From positions 62,001-126,000 of the forward strand of contig NZ_RJTN01000005.1 in the NCBI RefSeq assembly GCF_005497185.1: 64,000 nucleotides of DNA, read 5' to 3'. The stretch's first letter is position 1. Each line of letters begins with the position of its first letter. This stretch comes from Pectobacterium polonicum (GTDB taxonomy: Bacteria > Pseudomonadota > Gammaproteobacteria > Enterobacterales > Enterobacteriaceae). A model generated the notes under the pieces. It saw only the letters and a list, made by a program, of their open reading frames with translations, was not told where the DNA came from and did no database searches. Positions 29,740 to 37,941 of the stretch are shown piece after piece. The translations under genes were made by a program, and so were the position numbers.

Positions 29740-30828
29740 TTATTCCCCGATAGACTCAACGGTGTTAAACGCGGCCAGCAAGACCTCTTCATTGAGAGTC
29801 AGCGGCAGATAATGAATGGATTCCCCCGCCTGCAAGGTGCGAGCAATCACGGCCTGAAGCGCGGCGCGATCGTGAATATCCACATCCAGCGCGGCAAGCG
29901 AGGTCGGTAAACCAAACACGTTGAACGCCGCCTTCAACTGGCGCAGCGTGTCGCTATCGCCCAACAAGGCAGTCTGCACCAGAATGCCATAGGCCACCTT
30001 AGTGCCATGCAGGAAACGTTCGGTTTGCGGCAACACCGTCAGGCCGTTATGAACCGCATGCGCCGCCGCTACGCGGGTGTATCGCTCACCCAATCCGCCA
30101 ACCATCCCGCCCCCGGCAATGATCGCATCAACTACATCCAGAAAATCCTGCGTCAACTCGCCACGCTTGACGGCTTCTAGTGCCGCTGCGCTTTGTTGCA
30201 ACAATACATTGCGAATATCCAGCGCAGTCTGTAAGCCAAGACGGACAGAAAGCGGTAGCGTTTCAGGCTGGGGGCTGAGAACGACAGCCTCATACCACTT
30301 CGCCAACGTATCTCCGACCCCAGCCAGCAGATATTCTACCGGCGCGGCTAGCATAATCCGCGGTTCAACCAGCACCAGATGGTTGGCATCGGTGAAAATT
30401 TCAAAGCGTAATGCCTGCCCGGCATCATTATACCAAACGGACAGCGGCGTCCAGGCCGCACAGGTTGCCGCAATGGTCGGGATCGCCACCAGCGGTACGC
30501 CGATATGGCGCGCAGCAACCTTCGCGGTATCCAGCACCGCCCCGCCACCGACGCCAATGACGACCTGACATGCCTCGCCTGCCTGCGCGACCAATTTTGC
30601 CACTTCCCCCTCGCTGCAATGCGCACCAAACTGAACGTGTCGGGCTGAAGGTGCATCGAACTCGACCGGTAAATAAGGTCGCGCCGCGGCGATAGCTCGT
30701 TCACCGTAGATCCACAGTGCGTTTTTCAACACATCTGGCGGATAAAACGCCAGCAATTTATCGATAGCGCCAGCGAAAGAGAAGTAGTTAGCGGGACCCA
30801 CCTGAACGCGAACCGTTGTTGTGTGCAT
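29740..30828 (-). CDS. hcxA: Hydroxycarboxylate dehydrogenase A (YbdH), iron/glycerol-dehydrogenase family
   Basis: Oxidoreductase of the glycerol-dehydrogenase-like family, 362 residues, the length of E. coli HcxA (YbdH), which reduces 2-oxoacids such as 2-oxoglutarate and 2-oxobutanoate. Shared landmarks: VGPANYFS, VIGVGGGAVLDTAK (dinucleotide binding, about residue 90), PTIAATCAAWTPLSVWYNDAG, LLAGVGDTLAKWYEAVVL, AGGGMVGGLGERYTRVAAAH and FLHGTKVAYGIL (metal ligands). In E. coli it lies elsewhere (near ybdL); here it is divergent from a sugar-type ABC transporter, which may feed its substrate. The 265-bp gap carries CTTAAT repeats. Confidence 0.88.
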   Translation of the reverse strand: MHTTTVRVQVGPANYFSFAGAIDKLLAFYPPDVLKNALWIYGERAIAAARPYLPVEFDAPSARHVQFGAHCSEGEVAKLVAQAGEACQVVIGVGGGAVLDTAKVAARHIGVPLVAIPTIAATCAAWTPLSVWYNDAGQALRFEIFTDANHLVLVEPRIMLAAPVEYLLAGVGDTLAKWYEAVVLSPQPETLPLSVRLGLQTALDIRNVLLQQSAAALEAVKRGELTQDFLDVVDAIIAGGGMVGGLGERYTRVAAAHAVHNGLTVLPQTERFLHGTKVAYGILVQTALLGDSDTLRQLKAAFNVFGLPTSLAALDVDIHDRAALQAVIARTLQAGESIHYLPLTLNEEVLLAAFNTVESIGE

Positions 30829-30933
30829 GTTTGGCTATTCCTCGCCGCGCTCTCTTTTGAGCACGGCTCTATTTTATGTTTGTCTGGTAGATGAATCTTC
30901 TGCGCTACCCTGTTGATAACGCCATCTTATTCA

Positions 30934-30969
30934 CTTAATTACGGCAGATTAAGAACTTTTTTACTTAAT
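30934..30969. promoter_or_regulatory. CTTAAT repeats in the hcxA / ABC transporter divergent region
   Basis: CTTAAT (30934-30939) and ATTAAG (30948-30953) form an inverted pair with an 8-nt centre, and a third CTTAAT is at 30964-30969, exactly 30 bp from the first. They lie about 105 bp upstream of hcxA and 125 bp upstream of the ABC gene. A shared operator is inference. Confidence 0.35.
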
Positions 30970-31093
30970 TTATGCCTTTTCGTTCATAGCCAACGTCTTT
31001 CAAAGACATGAAGCTGTATTAAATTCTCTGAGATATATGCTACCTTTCTTTTCCGTTATTTCATGACCTTGATCGCCAAGAGCGTTACCGACC

Positions 31094-32605
31094 ATGATTC
31101 CTACCTCCCAAAGCCGATTGGAAATGCGCAACATTTCCATCTCCTTTTCTGGTTTCCACGCCCTCAAACAGGTTAATTTCACTCTGGAAGGGGGATCGAT
31201 TCATGCCCTGACTGGCGCAAACGGTGCGGGTAAATCCACGCTCATGACGATTTTGTCAGGTGCTTACGATCACTATCAAGGCGATATTCTGATTAATGGC
31301 AAACCCGTCGATGTCCATTCGCCGCGTGATGCCAAGCGGTACGGTATTCATCTGGTGCAGCAGGAAGTCGATGTCGCGCTGGTTCCCACGCTGTCCGTAG
31401 CGGAAAACATTATGCTGGATACGTTAGCGCAGGACGGGCATCTGCTGAGCTGGCCGCAGATATACCGTCAGGCGCAGACGCTGCTCGATCAGCTTGGCGT
31501 TCACCTCAATGTTCGTCAACGGCTGGATACCTGCTCGCTGGCTGAGAAACAGCAAATCCTGCTCGCCCGCGCGCTGTCTCACGAATGCCGCTTCCTGATT
31601 TTAGATGAACCCACCGCTCCATTGGATCAGGCTGAAAGCGCGCGCCTCTTTCAGGTGGTTCGCCGGTTACAGGCAGAGGGAATGGGTATCGTGTTTATTT
31701 CCCACCGTATCCATGAGTTGAGTGAAATCTGCGATACGTTGACCGTTCTGCGGGACGGTGAATTTGTCAGTAGTGGTGCGATGCAGGGGCTGAGCGGCGA
31801 GGAAATTGTAGAAAGAATGCTGGGGCATCGGCTTGACGATATCTTCCCGCCGCGCCGTGCCGCGCCTTCAGACGACGTGCTGCTTCAGGTCACCGGTTTG
31901 CACGACGAGACGCTGCTGCACAATATTTCGCTCACGTTGCGCAAAGGGGAAATTCTGGGTATTGCCGGGCTAGCGGGTGCGGGTAAAACCGAGTTGTGTA
32001 AAGCGCTGTTCGGCGCAGAACCCTGCCAGATCGCACAGGGAGAATATCGCGGTCACCCCTGGAAGCCGCATTCGCCTCATCGATCCGTCGAGCAAGGTCT
32101 GGCGCTGGTGCCTGAAGAACGGCGCAAAGAAGGCATTTTTATTGATGAATCCGTCACCATGAATCTCAGCATCACCGCCACCGACAGCTTTTCCCGCTGG
32201 AGCCTATTCAGCCGAGGCAAAGCGTTGCGCTGGGCGAAACAGATCGTTGAACAGCTTGCGGTTCGCACCACCGGCCCGGCGCAAAAGCTGGCGCGCCTAT
32301 CGGGTGGCAACCAGCAAAAAGTCGCCATCGGCAAGTGGCTACGGAGCGAAGCACAGGTTCTGATTTTTGATGAACCCACCAAAGGCGTGGATATCAAGGC
32401 CAAACAGGATCTGTTCACACTGATTGACAACCTCGCCCGTCAGGGCAAAGGCATTATTTATGCGTCAGGCGAGTTCTCCGAACTGGTCGGACTCTGCGAT
32501 CGCATCTGCGTGCTATGGGATGGCAGAATTGTCGCAGAGTTGAACGCTGCGGACATTGACGAAGAAACCCTACTTTTATATTCAACTGGAGGAACTCCCG
32601 CGTGA
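31094..32605 (+). CDS. Sugar-type ABC transporter ATP-binding protein (RbsA/MglA family)
   Basis: Double-domain ATPase of 503 residues, typical for the CUT2 (RbsA/XylG/AraG) carbohydrate importers. Domain 1: Walker A TGANGAGKST at about residue 40, Walker B FLILDEPTAPLD, but a degenerate signature SLAEKQQ instead of LSGGQ. Domain 2: GLAGAGKTEL in the Walker A place, canonical LSGGNQQKV and VLIFDEPTKGVD. Such asymmetry is normal for the family. ATG 31094 is the frame start. It overlaps the permease by 4 bp (GTGA). No binding-protein gene is adjacent, and only one permease follows. The substrate (pentose, hexose or polyol) is not determined. Confidence 0.88.
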   Translation: MIPTSQSRLEMRNISISFSGFHALKQVNFTLEGGSIHALTGANGAGKSTLMTILSGAYDHYQGDILINGKPVDVHSPRDAKRYGIHLVQQEVDVALVPTLSVAENIMLDTLAQDGHLLSWPQIYRQAQTLLDQLGVHLNVRQRLDTCSLAEKQQILLARALSHECRFLILDEPTAPLDQAESARLFQVVRRLQAEGMGIVFISHRIHELSEICDTLTVLRDGEFVSSGAMQGLSGEEIVERMLGHRLDDIFPPRRAAPSDDVLLQVTGLHDETLLHNISLTLRKGEILGIAGLAGAGKTELCKALFGAEPCQIAQGEYRGHPWKPHSPHRSVEQGLALVPEERRKEGIFIDESVTMNLSITATDSFSRWSLFSRGKALRWAKQIVEQLAVRTTGPAQKLARLSGGNQQKVAIGKWLRSEAQVLIFDEPTKGVDIKAKQDLFTLIDNLARQGKGIIYASGEFSELVGLCDRICVLWDGRIVAELNAADIDEETLLLYSTGGTPA

Positions 32606-33597
32606 GTCACCCACTTTCATCTAACGGGGCGCTCCCCTTCCGTCACCACGTTTTCGAGTTTCTCTATAAGTGGGGCATGCTGATCACGGTTGTCGCGTTG
32701 GTTGCCCTCTTCGGACTGGCGTCGGACAACTTTCTCGACCCGTATAACATCATCAATATTCTGCGTTCTATCGCCATTGTTACGGTGATTGCGATTGGCG
32801 TTTCCATCTCGCTCTCCGTAGGCGGATTCGATCTTTCCGTGGGGTCGACAGCATCGCTGGCCAATGCACTGGTTATCTCACTCTTTGTCTGGCATGGATT
32901 CGGCACCACTGGCGCGATTATTCTGACGCTTCTGCTGTGCACGCTGGTCGGGCTATTCAACGCCTTCCTCATCGTTGTGCTGAAGATTCCCGATATGCTG
33001 GCGACGCTCGCCAGCCTGTTCGTCATTCAAGGCGTGGCGATGACGTATAGTTATGGCGGCTCCATCACGCAGAACATGGTGTTGCCCAGCGGTGAAATGG
33101 CGGAAGGCATCATTCCCGAATTCTTTGCCACACTGGGCCAAGTGCCAGTCATTGTGGTCATCATGTTGGCGGTTACGGTGCTGGTGCAGCTATATCTGTC
33201 CCTTACCAAGCACGGTCGCCGGATGTACGCGATTGGCGGCAACCCGGAGGCAGCGCGACTCGCGGGCATTCGCACCGCGCGTTATCGAGTACAGGCGTAT
33301 GTGTTCTCTTCACTACTCGCGGCGCTGGGCGGCATCTTACTCGCATCACGTATCGGCTCTTCACAGGTCAATGCCGGCGGCGGCTATTTAATGGATGCGG
33401 TTGCCGCAGCCTACATCGGCTTCTCGCTAGCGGGGTCCGGCAAACCGAATGCGCTGGGTACGCTACTCGGAGCCGTGATCCTGGGCGTCTTACAGAATGG
33501 GCTGGTGATGCTCTCCGTTCCTTATTACGCCATGGATATCATCAAAGGTCTGGTTCTCGCGCTCGCGCTAGCCATGACGTATATCCAGAAACGCTGA
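32602..33597 (+). CDS. Sugar-type ABC transporter permease (RbsC family)
   Basis: Inner-membrane permease of 331 residues of the RbsC/BPD_transp_2 family with about nine to ten membrane segments. Landmarks: GVSISLSVGGFDLSVGSTAS, PDMLATLASLFVIQGVA, KHGRRMYAIGGNPEAARLAGI (the cytoplasmic ATPase-contact loop) and MDAVAAAYIGFSLAGSGKPN. GTG start at 32602, coupled to the upstream ATPase gene (stop/start overlap GTGA), with GGAGG upstream. It is the last gene of the unit; CUT2 systems usually also need a periplasmic binding protein, which is missing here. Confidence 0.88.
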   Translation: MSHPLSSNGALPFRHHVFEFLYKWGMLITVVALVALFGLASDNFLDPYNIINILRSIAIVTVIAIGVSISLSVGGFDLSVGSTASLANALVISLFVWHGFGTTGAIILTLLLCTLVGLFNAFLIVVLKIPDMLATLASLFVIQGVAMTYSYGGSITQNMVLPSGEMAEGIIPEFFATLGQVPVIVVIMLAVTVLVQLYLSLTKHGRRMYAIGGNPEAARLAGIRTARYRVQAYVFSSLLAALGGILLASRIGSSQVNAGGGYLMDAVAAAYIGFSLAGSGKPNALGTLLGAVILGVLQNGLVMLSVPYYAMDIIKGLVLALALAMTYIQKR

Positions 33598-34089
33598 TAT
33601 TGCTCGCATCCGCCCCTTTCATCCGAATGTGGGCGGACGCACAACCCACGCCGTCCTTCATCCACTCAGTTTTTGCCACAGCACATATCACCGTACTCAT
33701 GCTATTACGTTATGTATGGTCGTTATTATTAATAATTAAATATTCCCATTAAAAATAAGAATAATCACAAAAACAACTTGGTAATTCTATTTTCTGGAAG
33801 ATGAAAAGCGAAGATAAGCGATCGAGTATTTTTCATTTAATCCCGAACCACCGAGGTAAGTAAGTGATTCGGGTAGTGAATGCCGCCAATGAGCAGCTCA
33901 CTTGCAGTGGAATGAGAATAATAACGTTTTGCTTTACGTCCTGTACGTAACAGTTTCATCCTTTATGGGTATAGCGCGAATGACACACCCTATGAAACAT
34001 TAAATTTTGATAAACAGTTAAAGTTGATGAATATCATATTCCCGCTGCCGGGCAATATTCCCTCATACCCGGCTGAATCAAGTTATCGC
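33598..34089. other. Non-coding region after the ABC permease, with a decayed repeat
   Basis: 492 bp without a gene. Near 33609-33635 there is an inverted repeat CCGCCC / GGGCGG lacking a T run. The middle part (about 33700-33835) is very AT-rich. A degenerate repeat copy lies at about 33838-33920. No trace of a binding-protein gene was recognised in any frame. Confidence 0.55.
33838..33920. repeat. Decayed ERIC/YPAL-like repeat (copy 3, right half)
   Basis: It keeps AATCCCGA, TAAGTAAGTGATTCGGGT, AGTGAATGCCGCCAA and, more weakly, the tail GCAGTGGAATGAGAATA, which match the middle and right half of the 115-bp unit at 29272-29386. The left arm is not recognisable. Inference: an old, eroding copy. 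Confidence 0.6.
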
Positions 34090-35055
34090 TTATTTGTACC
34101 CATTCTGCTGAACATACTCATCTATATTTTCAATCGTCTTTTCCATCAACAGTTGCAGCGATGAGGCAGACGTCCAGGAGATATGTGGTGTAATCAGAAG
34201 ATTAGGCAGGGTTTTAGCAGCCACCATCAGGGGATTGTCTTTTTCCGGCGGCTCTTGTGTCAGGCAGTCCAACGCGGCACCGGCAATGCTGCGCTCGAGC
34301 AATGCCGCAGCTAATGCGCGCTCATCAATCAGCCCACCTCTGGCGGTATTAATAATAAACGCAGTTGGCTTACACAGCGCAAGCGTCTCCGAATTGATCA
34401 GATGCTGCGTGCTCGCATTAAGCGGACAGTTGAGTGAAATGACATCCGCCAGACGCAGGACATCCTCAAACGGTAAATACCCGGCACGACACTGCGAGAC
34501 GCCTCTATGTTCGGCAAAAATCACCTTCATACCCAGCGCCTGTGCCAGACGAGCCACTTCCTGCCCAATCGTACCAGCACCGATGATGCCCAACGTGGAA
34601 CCCGCAATGTCCTTGACCGGATGATCAAAATAAGCAAATTGTGACTGGCTGGCCCAGCGATCGCTCAGTTGATCGCGATACCACGCCATAAGGCTGTGTT
34701 TCAGCGCGAACATCATGGCAATCACGTGTTCAGACACGGCTTGCGTAGAATAGCCCGGTACATTTTTGACCGTAATACCCAGCTCTTTGGCGGCAGCAAG
34801 ATCGATATTGTCGGTTCCTGTTGCCGTCACGGCAATCAGCTTCAGCGCAGGCAACGCGACTAAGGTATCTCGCGTTAATAGTGCTTTATTCGTGATGATA
34901 ACGTGAGTGTCTTTCGCTCGGGCGATAACTTGTTCAGGAGAGGTATAGCTATATTCAATCCATTCATGGCGGCATTGTGGACGCCTAAAACTCGTCTTTT
35001 TTAGGAAAATGGTTTCCGGCAGTGAGCCTTTATCCAAAAAGGTAATTTTTAACAT
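34090..35055 (-). CDS. D-2-hydroxyacid dehydrogenase (glycerate/hydroxypyruvate reductase-like)
   Basis: NAD(P)-dependent D-isomer 2-hydroxyacid dehydrogenase, 321 residues from ATG 35055 (RBS-like AGGG 7 nt upstream; the frame continues upstream to 35124 but family proteins start here, MLKITFLDKGSLPE). Substrate-binding N-terminal part: TATGTDNIDLAAAKELGI and NVPGYSTQAVSEH. Rossmann motif GIIGAGTIGQEVARLAQALG at about residues 155-174, then NTARGGLIDERAL with the catalytic arginine, a glutamate in LTQEPPEKDNPL and the catalytic histidine in TPHISW. No neighbour shares its strand nearby; substrate unknown. Confidence 0.88.
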   Translation of the reverse strand: MLKITFLDKGSLPETIFLKKTSFRRPQCRHEWIEYSYTSPEQVIARAKDTHVIITNKALLTRDTLVALPALKLIAVTATGTDNIDLAAAKELGITVKNVPGYSTQAVSEHVIAMMFALKHSLMAWYRDQLSDRWASQSQFAYFDHPVKDIAGSTLGIIGAGTIGQEVARLAQALGMKVIFAEHRGVSQCRAGYLPFEDVLRLADVISLNCPLNASTQHLINSETLALCKPTAFIINTARGGLIDERALAAALLERSIAGAALDCLTQEPPEKDNPLMVAAKTLPNLLITPHISWTSASSLQLLMEKTIENIDEYVQQNGYK

Positions 35056-35505
35056 CATCGTGCCCTGGTTGCTATTCATACACTGATTAACGATTTCAGA
35101 TATCAAGGACTCCGCAATCGGCAATCACGACAGGTATTCTCATACAAAACTAATGAATTAAATTCTCTGTATGACACAGAACAACGAACGTATTAATAAC
35201 GTTACATCACCTATCTCATCGAAAATCCATCACTCCGTAACGTGAAGCGTAGTCAGCATTAAAGCAATTAACAATACCTAATATAATGAATTTCGCGCAT
35301 CGACATTGTTATCGGCGATATTCAGAAATATCACAAAAAATAGGGCGACAAACCATAATCAAAATAGAAAAGATAAATGTGCAGTGAAAAGTGGGCAGAA
35401 TTAGCGCAAGAGAAATGAAGCAGAAATGTGGATGAGGGTGCCGATGGATACAACATGTTAACACCCCGAAACGGGTGAATCTCCGTTTCGGGGCAAGATG
35501 GCAAT
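35056..35505. other. Non-coding region upstream of the hydroxyacid dehydrogenase
   Basis: 450 bp, AT-rich, no recognisable gene. It contains an inverted repeat AACGT-N7-ACGTT (35187-35203), about 130 bp upstream of the dehydrogenase start, that could be an operator, and near its end the terminator of the receptor gene (35464-35493). Confidence 0.5.
35464..35493 (-). terminator. Hairpin terminator after the TonB-dependent receptor
   Basis: Perfect 10-bp stem CCCCGAAACG / CGTTTCGGGG with a 10-nt loop, 12 bp past the receptor stop; the minus-strand tail TGTTAAC is a weak T tract. Confidence 0.65.
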
Positions 35506-37626
35506 TTAGAAGGTTACGTTGACTGACATCCAGTAGTTACGGCCTGGCATAACATAGCCTGTCGTAAAGGAACTGCTCCCAAAGTAATCACCGGCATAAT
35601 ACGTGTTACGGCCCGATGTATAGCTCTGTACCTGAGAGAAATCCTTGTCCAGCAGATTATTCACTGTACCGTTCAGCGTAACATCCTTCGTGACTTTATA
35701 TGACGTCCCCAGATTCACCACCGTCCAGGATTTCAGGTCAGCGCCACGATCGTCATATACCAGCTTTTGAGCATCATTCAAATTCGCATAATTGCTGGTA
35801 AAACGAGGCGTATTCGCTCGGTATTCTGCCGACAACCAGCTATTCCACTGCTCATCGATCTGCCAGTTTAAGCGAGCATTCGCCATATGCTTAGCGGTCG
35901 TGGTCAATGCCGCACCTGGATTTTTTCCACCAATTTGTTCGCTATGCGTATAGGTGTAGTTCAACGCGAGGGTGACATCTGGCACGAATACCGGGAAGGA
36001 CGTTGCCAGCTCCACGCCTTGCGTTCTGGCTTTGCCAATGTTGCGATACGTCCCCGTTGAACTATTGAGTTCAACTGAATCAATCGCATTTTTATAATGG
36101 TTAACGAACCCGGTGATGTTCGCCTTCACATCTGCTGCGTTCGCGTAGTACACCCCGGTTTCAAAGTTGGTGCTCTCTTCCGGCTTAAGATTCGGATTAC
36201 CGATCGTACTCGTTGTTCCATTTCCGCCAACGCCGCTGACGCCGTTATGCAATTGTGCCAAAGAAGGCGCTTTGTATCCGGTACTCACGCCACCTTTTAC
36301 CGTCCAGTCATCTGCTACATTCCACACCAGATAAGCGCGTGGGCTAAGATGGCCGCCGAAGCTATCATGTTTCTCATAGCGGGCACCTAATGTCAGTGAC
36401 AATGGGTCGAGTAATTGCCAGTCGTCTTCCGCATACAGTGACCAGCTTTTTTGTTCAAACGTCTCGCCACTGTTTGCCAGCACAATGCCATCTTTAAGGC
36501 GTGCATTCCAAAGCTGTCCACCGACCGTTAGCAGATGATCTTCCCCGACTGGCGACACCAGCATCGTATCAAAGATCGTGTTGGTATTTTTCAGTTCGCG
36601 GTCGCGACCAGCAAGATTTGCATTAGCGGTATTCAACACTCGTGGTGTCAGTAAGCGACCTTTGTTTTCGGTCACAGCATAGGAAAGGTTCGAGCTCCAA
36701 CGTCCAAACGACAGATCGGTATCATGCCCTATCGCCAGCTTATTACGCTCAAAGCGCAACTCATCGCGATAGCCGCCGCCGGTGATCCCAATCGGCCCCA
36801 ATTGGCTGTTGTTATTATCATAAGTCTGGCGCGAAACATCGCCATCAACCCACAGGGTATTCGCCTCGCTGGTTTTAAAGCTCAGCTTCCCACCGACATT
36901 GTAGTTATCAGTCTTGGTCGGGAAAGGTATGCGAGTATCACCACCGTTGTTATTTAATGAGGTCACACTAGAAGCCTGACGATGCTCAACATTACCGCGC
37001 AATGCCAAACTAAATTGATCATTCACCAACGGACCGGAGGTATAGAACCCCAGCGTGGAGCTGTCACCCCATTTGCGGTGTTCCTGCACCGTATGCGACA
37101 GATTAACGCTGCCACGCCACTGCTTGCTGTCTTTCTTGGTGATAATGTTAACCACACCGCCAATCGCATCAGAGCCATACAGCGTCGACATCGGCCCGCG
37201 AATCACTTCAATACGCTCAATGGCAGACAACGGCGGCATCACCGCCGTATTCATGGTGTCAAAGCCATTCGGCGTTGTATCCCCACTGGCATTCTGACGC
37301 ACACCATCAATCAGGATCAGGGTGTAACTGCTCGGCATACCGCGGATACTGATGTCCAAGCCACCGGTTTTACCCGTTCCGCTGCGCACATCAACGCCTT
37401 CCACACCGCTTAACGCCTCTCCCAGATCGTGATAGCTTTTTTGAGAGAGTTCTTCTTCGCTGACGACAGAGATGGAAGCTGGCGCATTCGTCAATTTTTT
37501 CTCATAACCACTTGCGGTGACAACCAGAACATCATTATTACCTGCCGCCACCGCTGCGTTTGCTGCTGTTGCAGCGAGTGCCAGAGCCACTGCGTTTTTG
37601 AGATTAATCAGAGAATTTCCTTTCAT
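35506..37626 (-). CDS. TonB-dependent outer-membrane receptor, CirA-like
   Basis: Outer-membrane siderophore receptor of 706 residues. Signal peptide to about residue 28 (AVAAG), TonB box region LVVTASG at about 34-40, plug domain at about 45-160 (APASISVVSEEELSQKSYHD, GPMSTLYGSDAIGGVVNIIT), then the 22-strand beta barrel ending in aromatic F (YWMSVNVTF), as needed for outer-membrane insertion. It lies next to lysP, exactly where E. coli has cirA, and its plug resembles CirA, but it is 43 residues longer and the barrel differs (e.g. no CRGACK loop), so the ligand may not be the same catechol. A Fur box lies upstream, indicating iron repression. Confidence 0.9.
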   Translation of the reverse strand: MKGNSLINLKNAVALALAATAANAAVAAGNNDVLVVTASGYEKKLTNAPASISVVSEEELSQKSYHDLGEALSGVEGVDVRSGTGKTGGLDISIRGMPSSYTLILIDGVRQNASGDTTPNGFDTMNTAVMPPLSAIERIEVIRGPMSTLYGSDAIGGVVNIITKKDSKQWRGSVNLSHTVQEHRKWGDSSTLGFYTSGPLVNDQFSLALRGNVEHRQASSVTSLNNNGGDTRIPFPTKTDNYNVGGKLSFKTSEANTLWVDGDVSRQTYDNNNSQLGPIGITGGGYRDELRFERNKLAIGHDTDLSFGRWSSNLSYAVTENKGRLLTPRVLNTANANLAGRDRELKNTNTIFDTMLVSPVGEDHLLTVGGQLWNARLKDGIVLANSGETFEQKSWSLYAEDDWQLLDPLSLTLGARYEKHDSFGGHLSPRAYLVWNVADDWTVKGGVSTGYKAPSLAQLHNGVSGVGGNGTTSTIGNPNLKPEESTNFETGVYYANAADVKANITGFVNHYKNAIDSVELNSSTGTYRNIGKARTQGVELATSFPVFVPDVTLALNYTYTHSEQIGGKNPGAALTTTAKHMANARLNWQIDEQWNSWLSAEYRANTPRFTSNYANLNDAQKLVYDDRGADLKSWTVVNLGTSYKVTKDVTLNGTVNNLLDKDFSQVQSYTSGRNTYYAGDYFGSSSFTTGYVMPGRNYWMSVNVTF

Positions 37627-37688
37627 GATTCCTCGTTATTTTATTGAATTTTTTTTGCGAAAAATAGTGTAAAGGAATGCATAAAAAC

Positions 37689-37707
37689 GTAAATGATAAT
37701 TATTAGC
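37689..37707 (-). promoter_or_regulatory. Fur box upstream of the TonB-dependent receptor
   Basis: 15 of 19 positions match GATAATGATAATCATTATC; the middle GATAAT and the following ATTA-C are intact. It lies about 65 bp upstream of the receptor start, in a typical operator position. Confidence 0.7.
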
Positions 37708-37854
37708 GTTTTAAAGTTCGTTTAACTCCCGTTTATAAATGTCGATTTTCTTAGTGAGAACTCATCTAATCGAAAGAATAAAAAACAATCAGACGGGCGT
37801 CTGTAGCAACCATGATATTCAAATATTTTGATATAAAAATATGATTTTGGAGAA

Positions 37855-37889
37855 TAAAAACGCCGCTGATGAAAATTTCATCGGCGGCG
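37855..37889 (-). terminator. Intrinsic terminator after lysP
   Basis: Near-perfect stem CGCCGCTGATGAAA / TTTCATCGGCGGCG (one mismatch), followed on the minus strand by TTTTT. It isolates lysP from the receptor gene. Confidence 0.85.
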
Positions 37890-37941
37890 TGAAAAGAGAG
37901 GGACAAGGGAAAAAGCGGCCACATTGACCGCATGACCACAA

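Larger units (their letters stand above)
37627..37941. other. Receptor-lysP intergenic region
   Basis: 315 bp between two genes on the minus strand. It carries the Fur box at 37689-37707 and the lysP terminator at 37861-37889. A further small TTTAGTGAGAA-like stretch could not be assigned. Confidence 0.6.

Noticed and set aside
35160-35190. LexA-like box (CTGTATGACACAG)
   Set aside because: Spacing is wrong for CTGT-N8-ACAG and no SOS gene follows.
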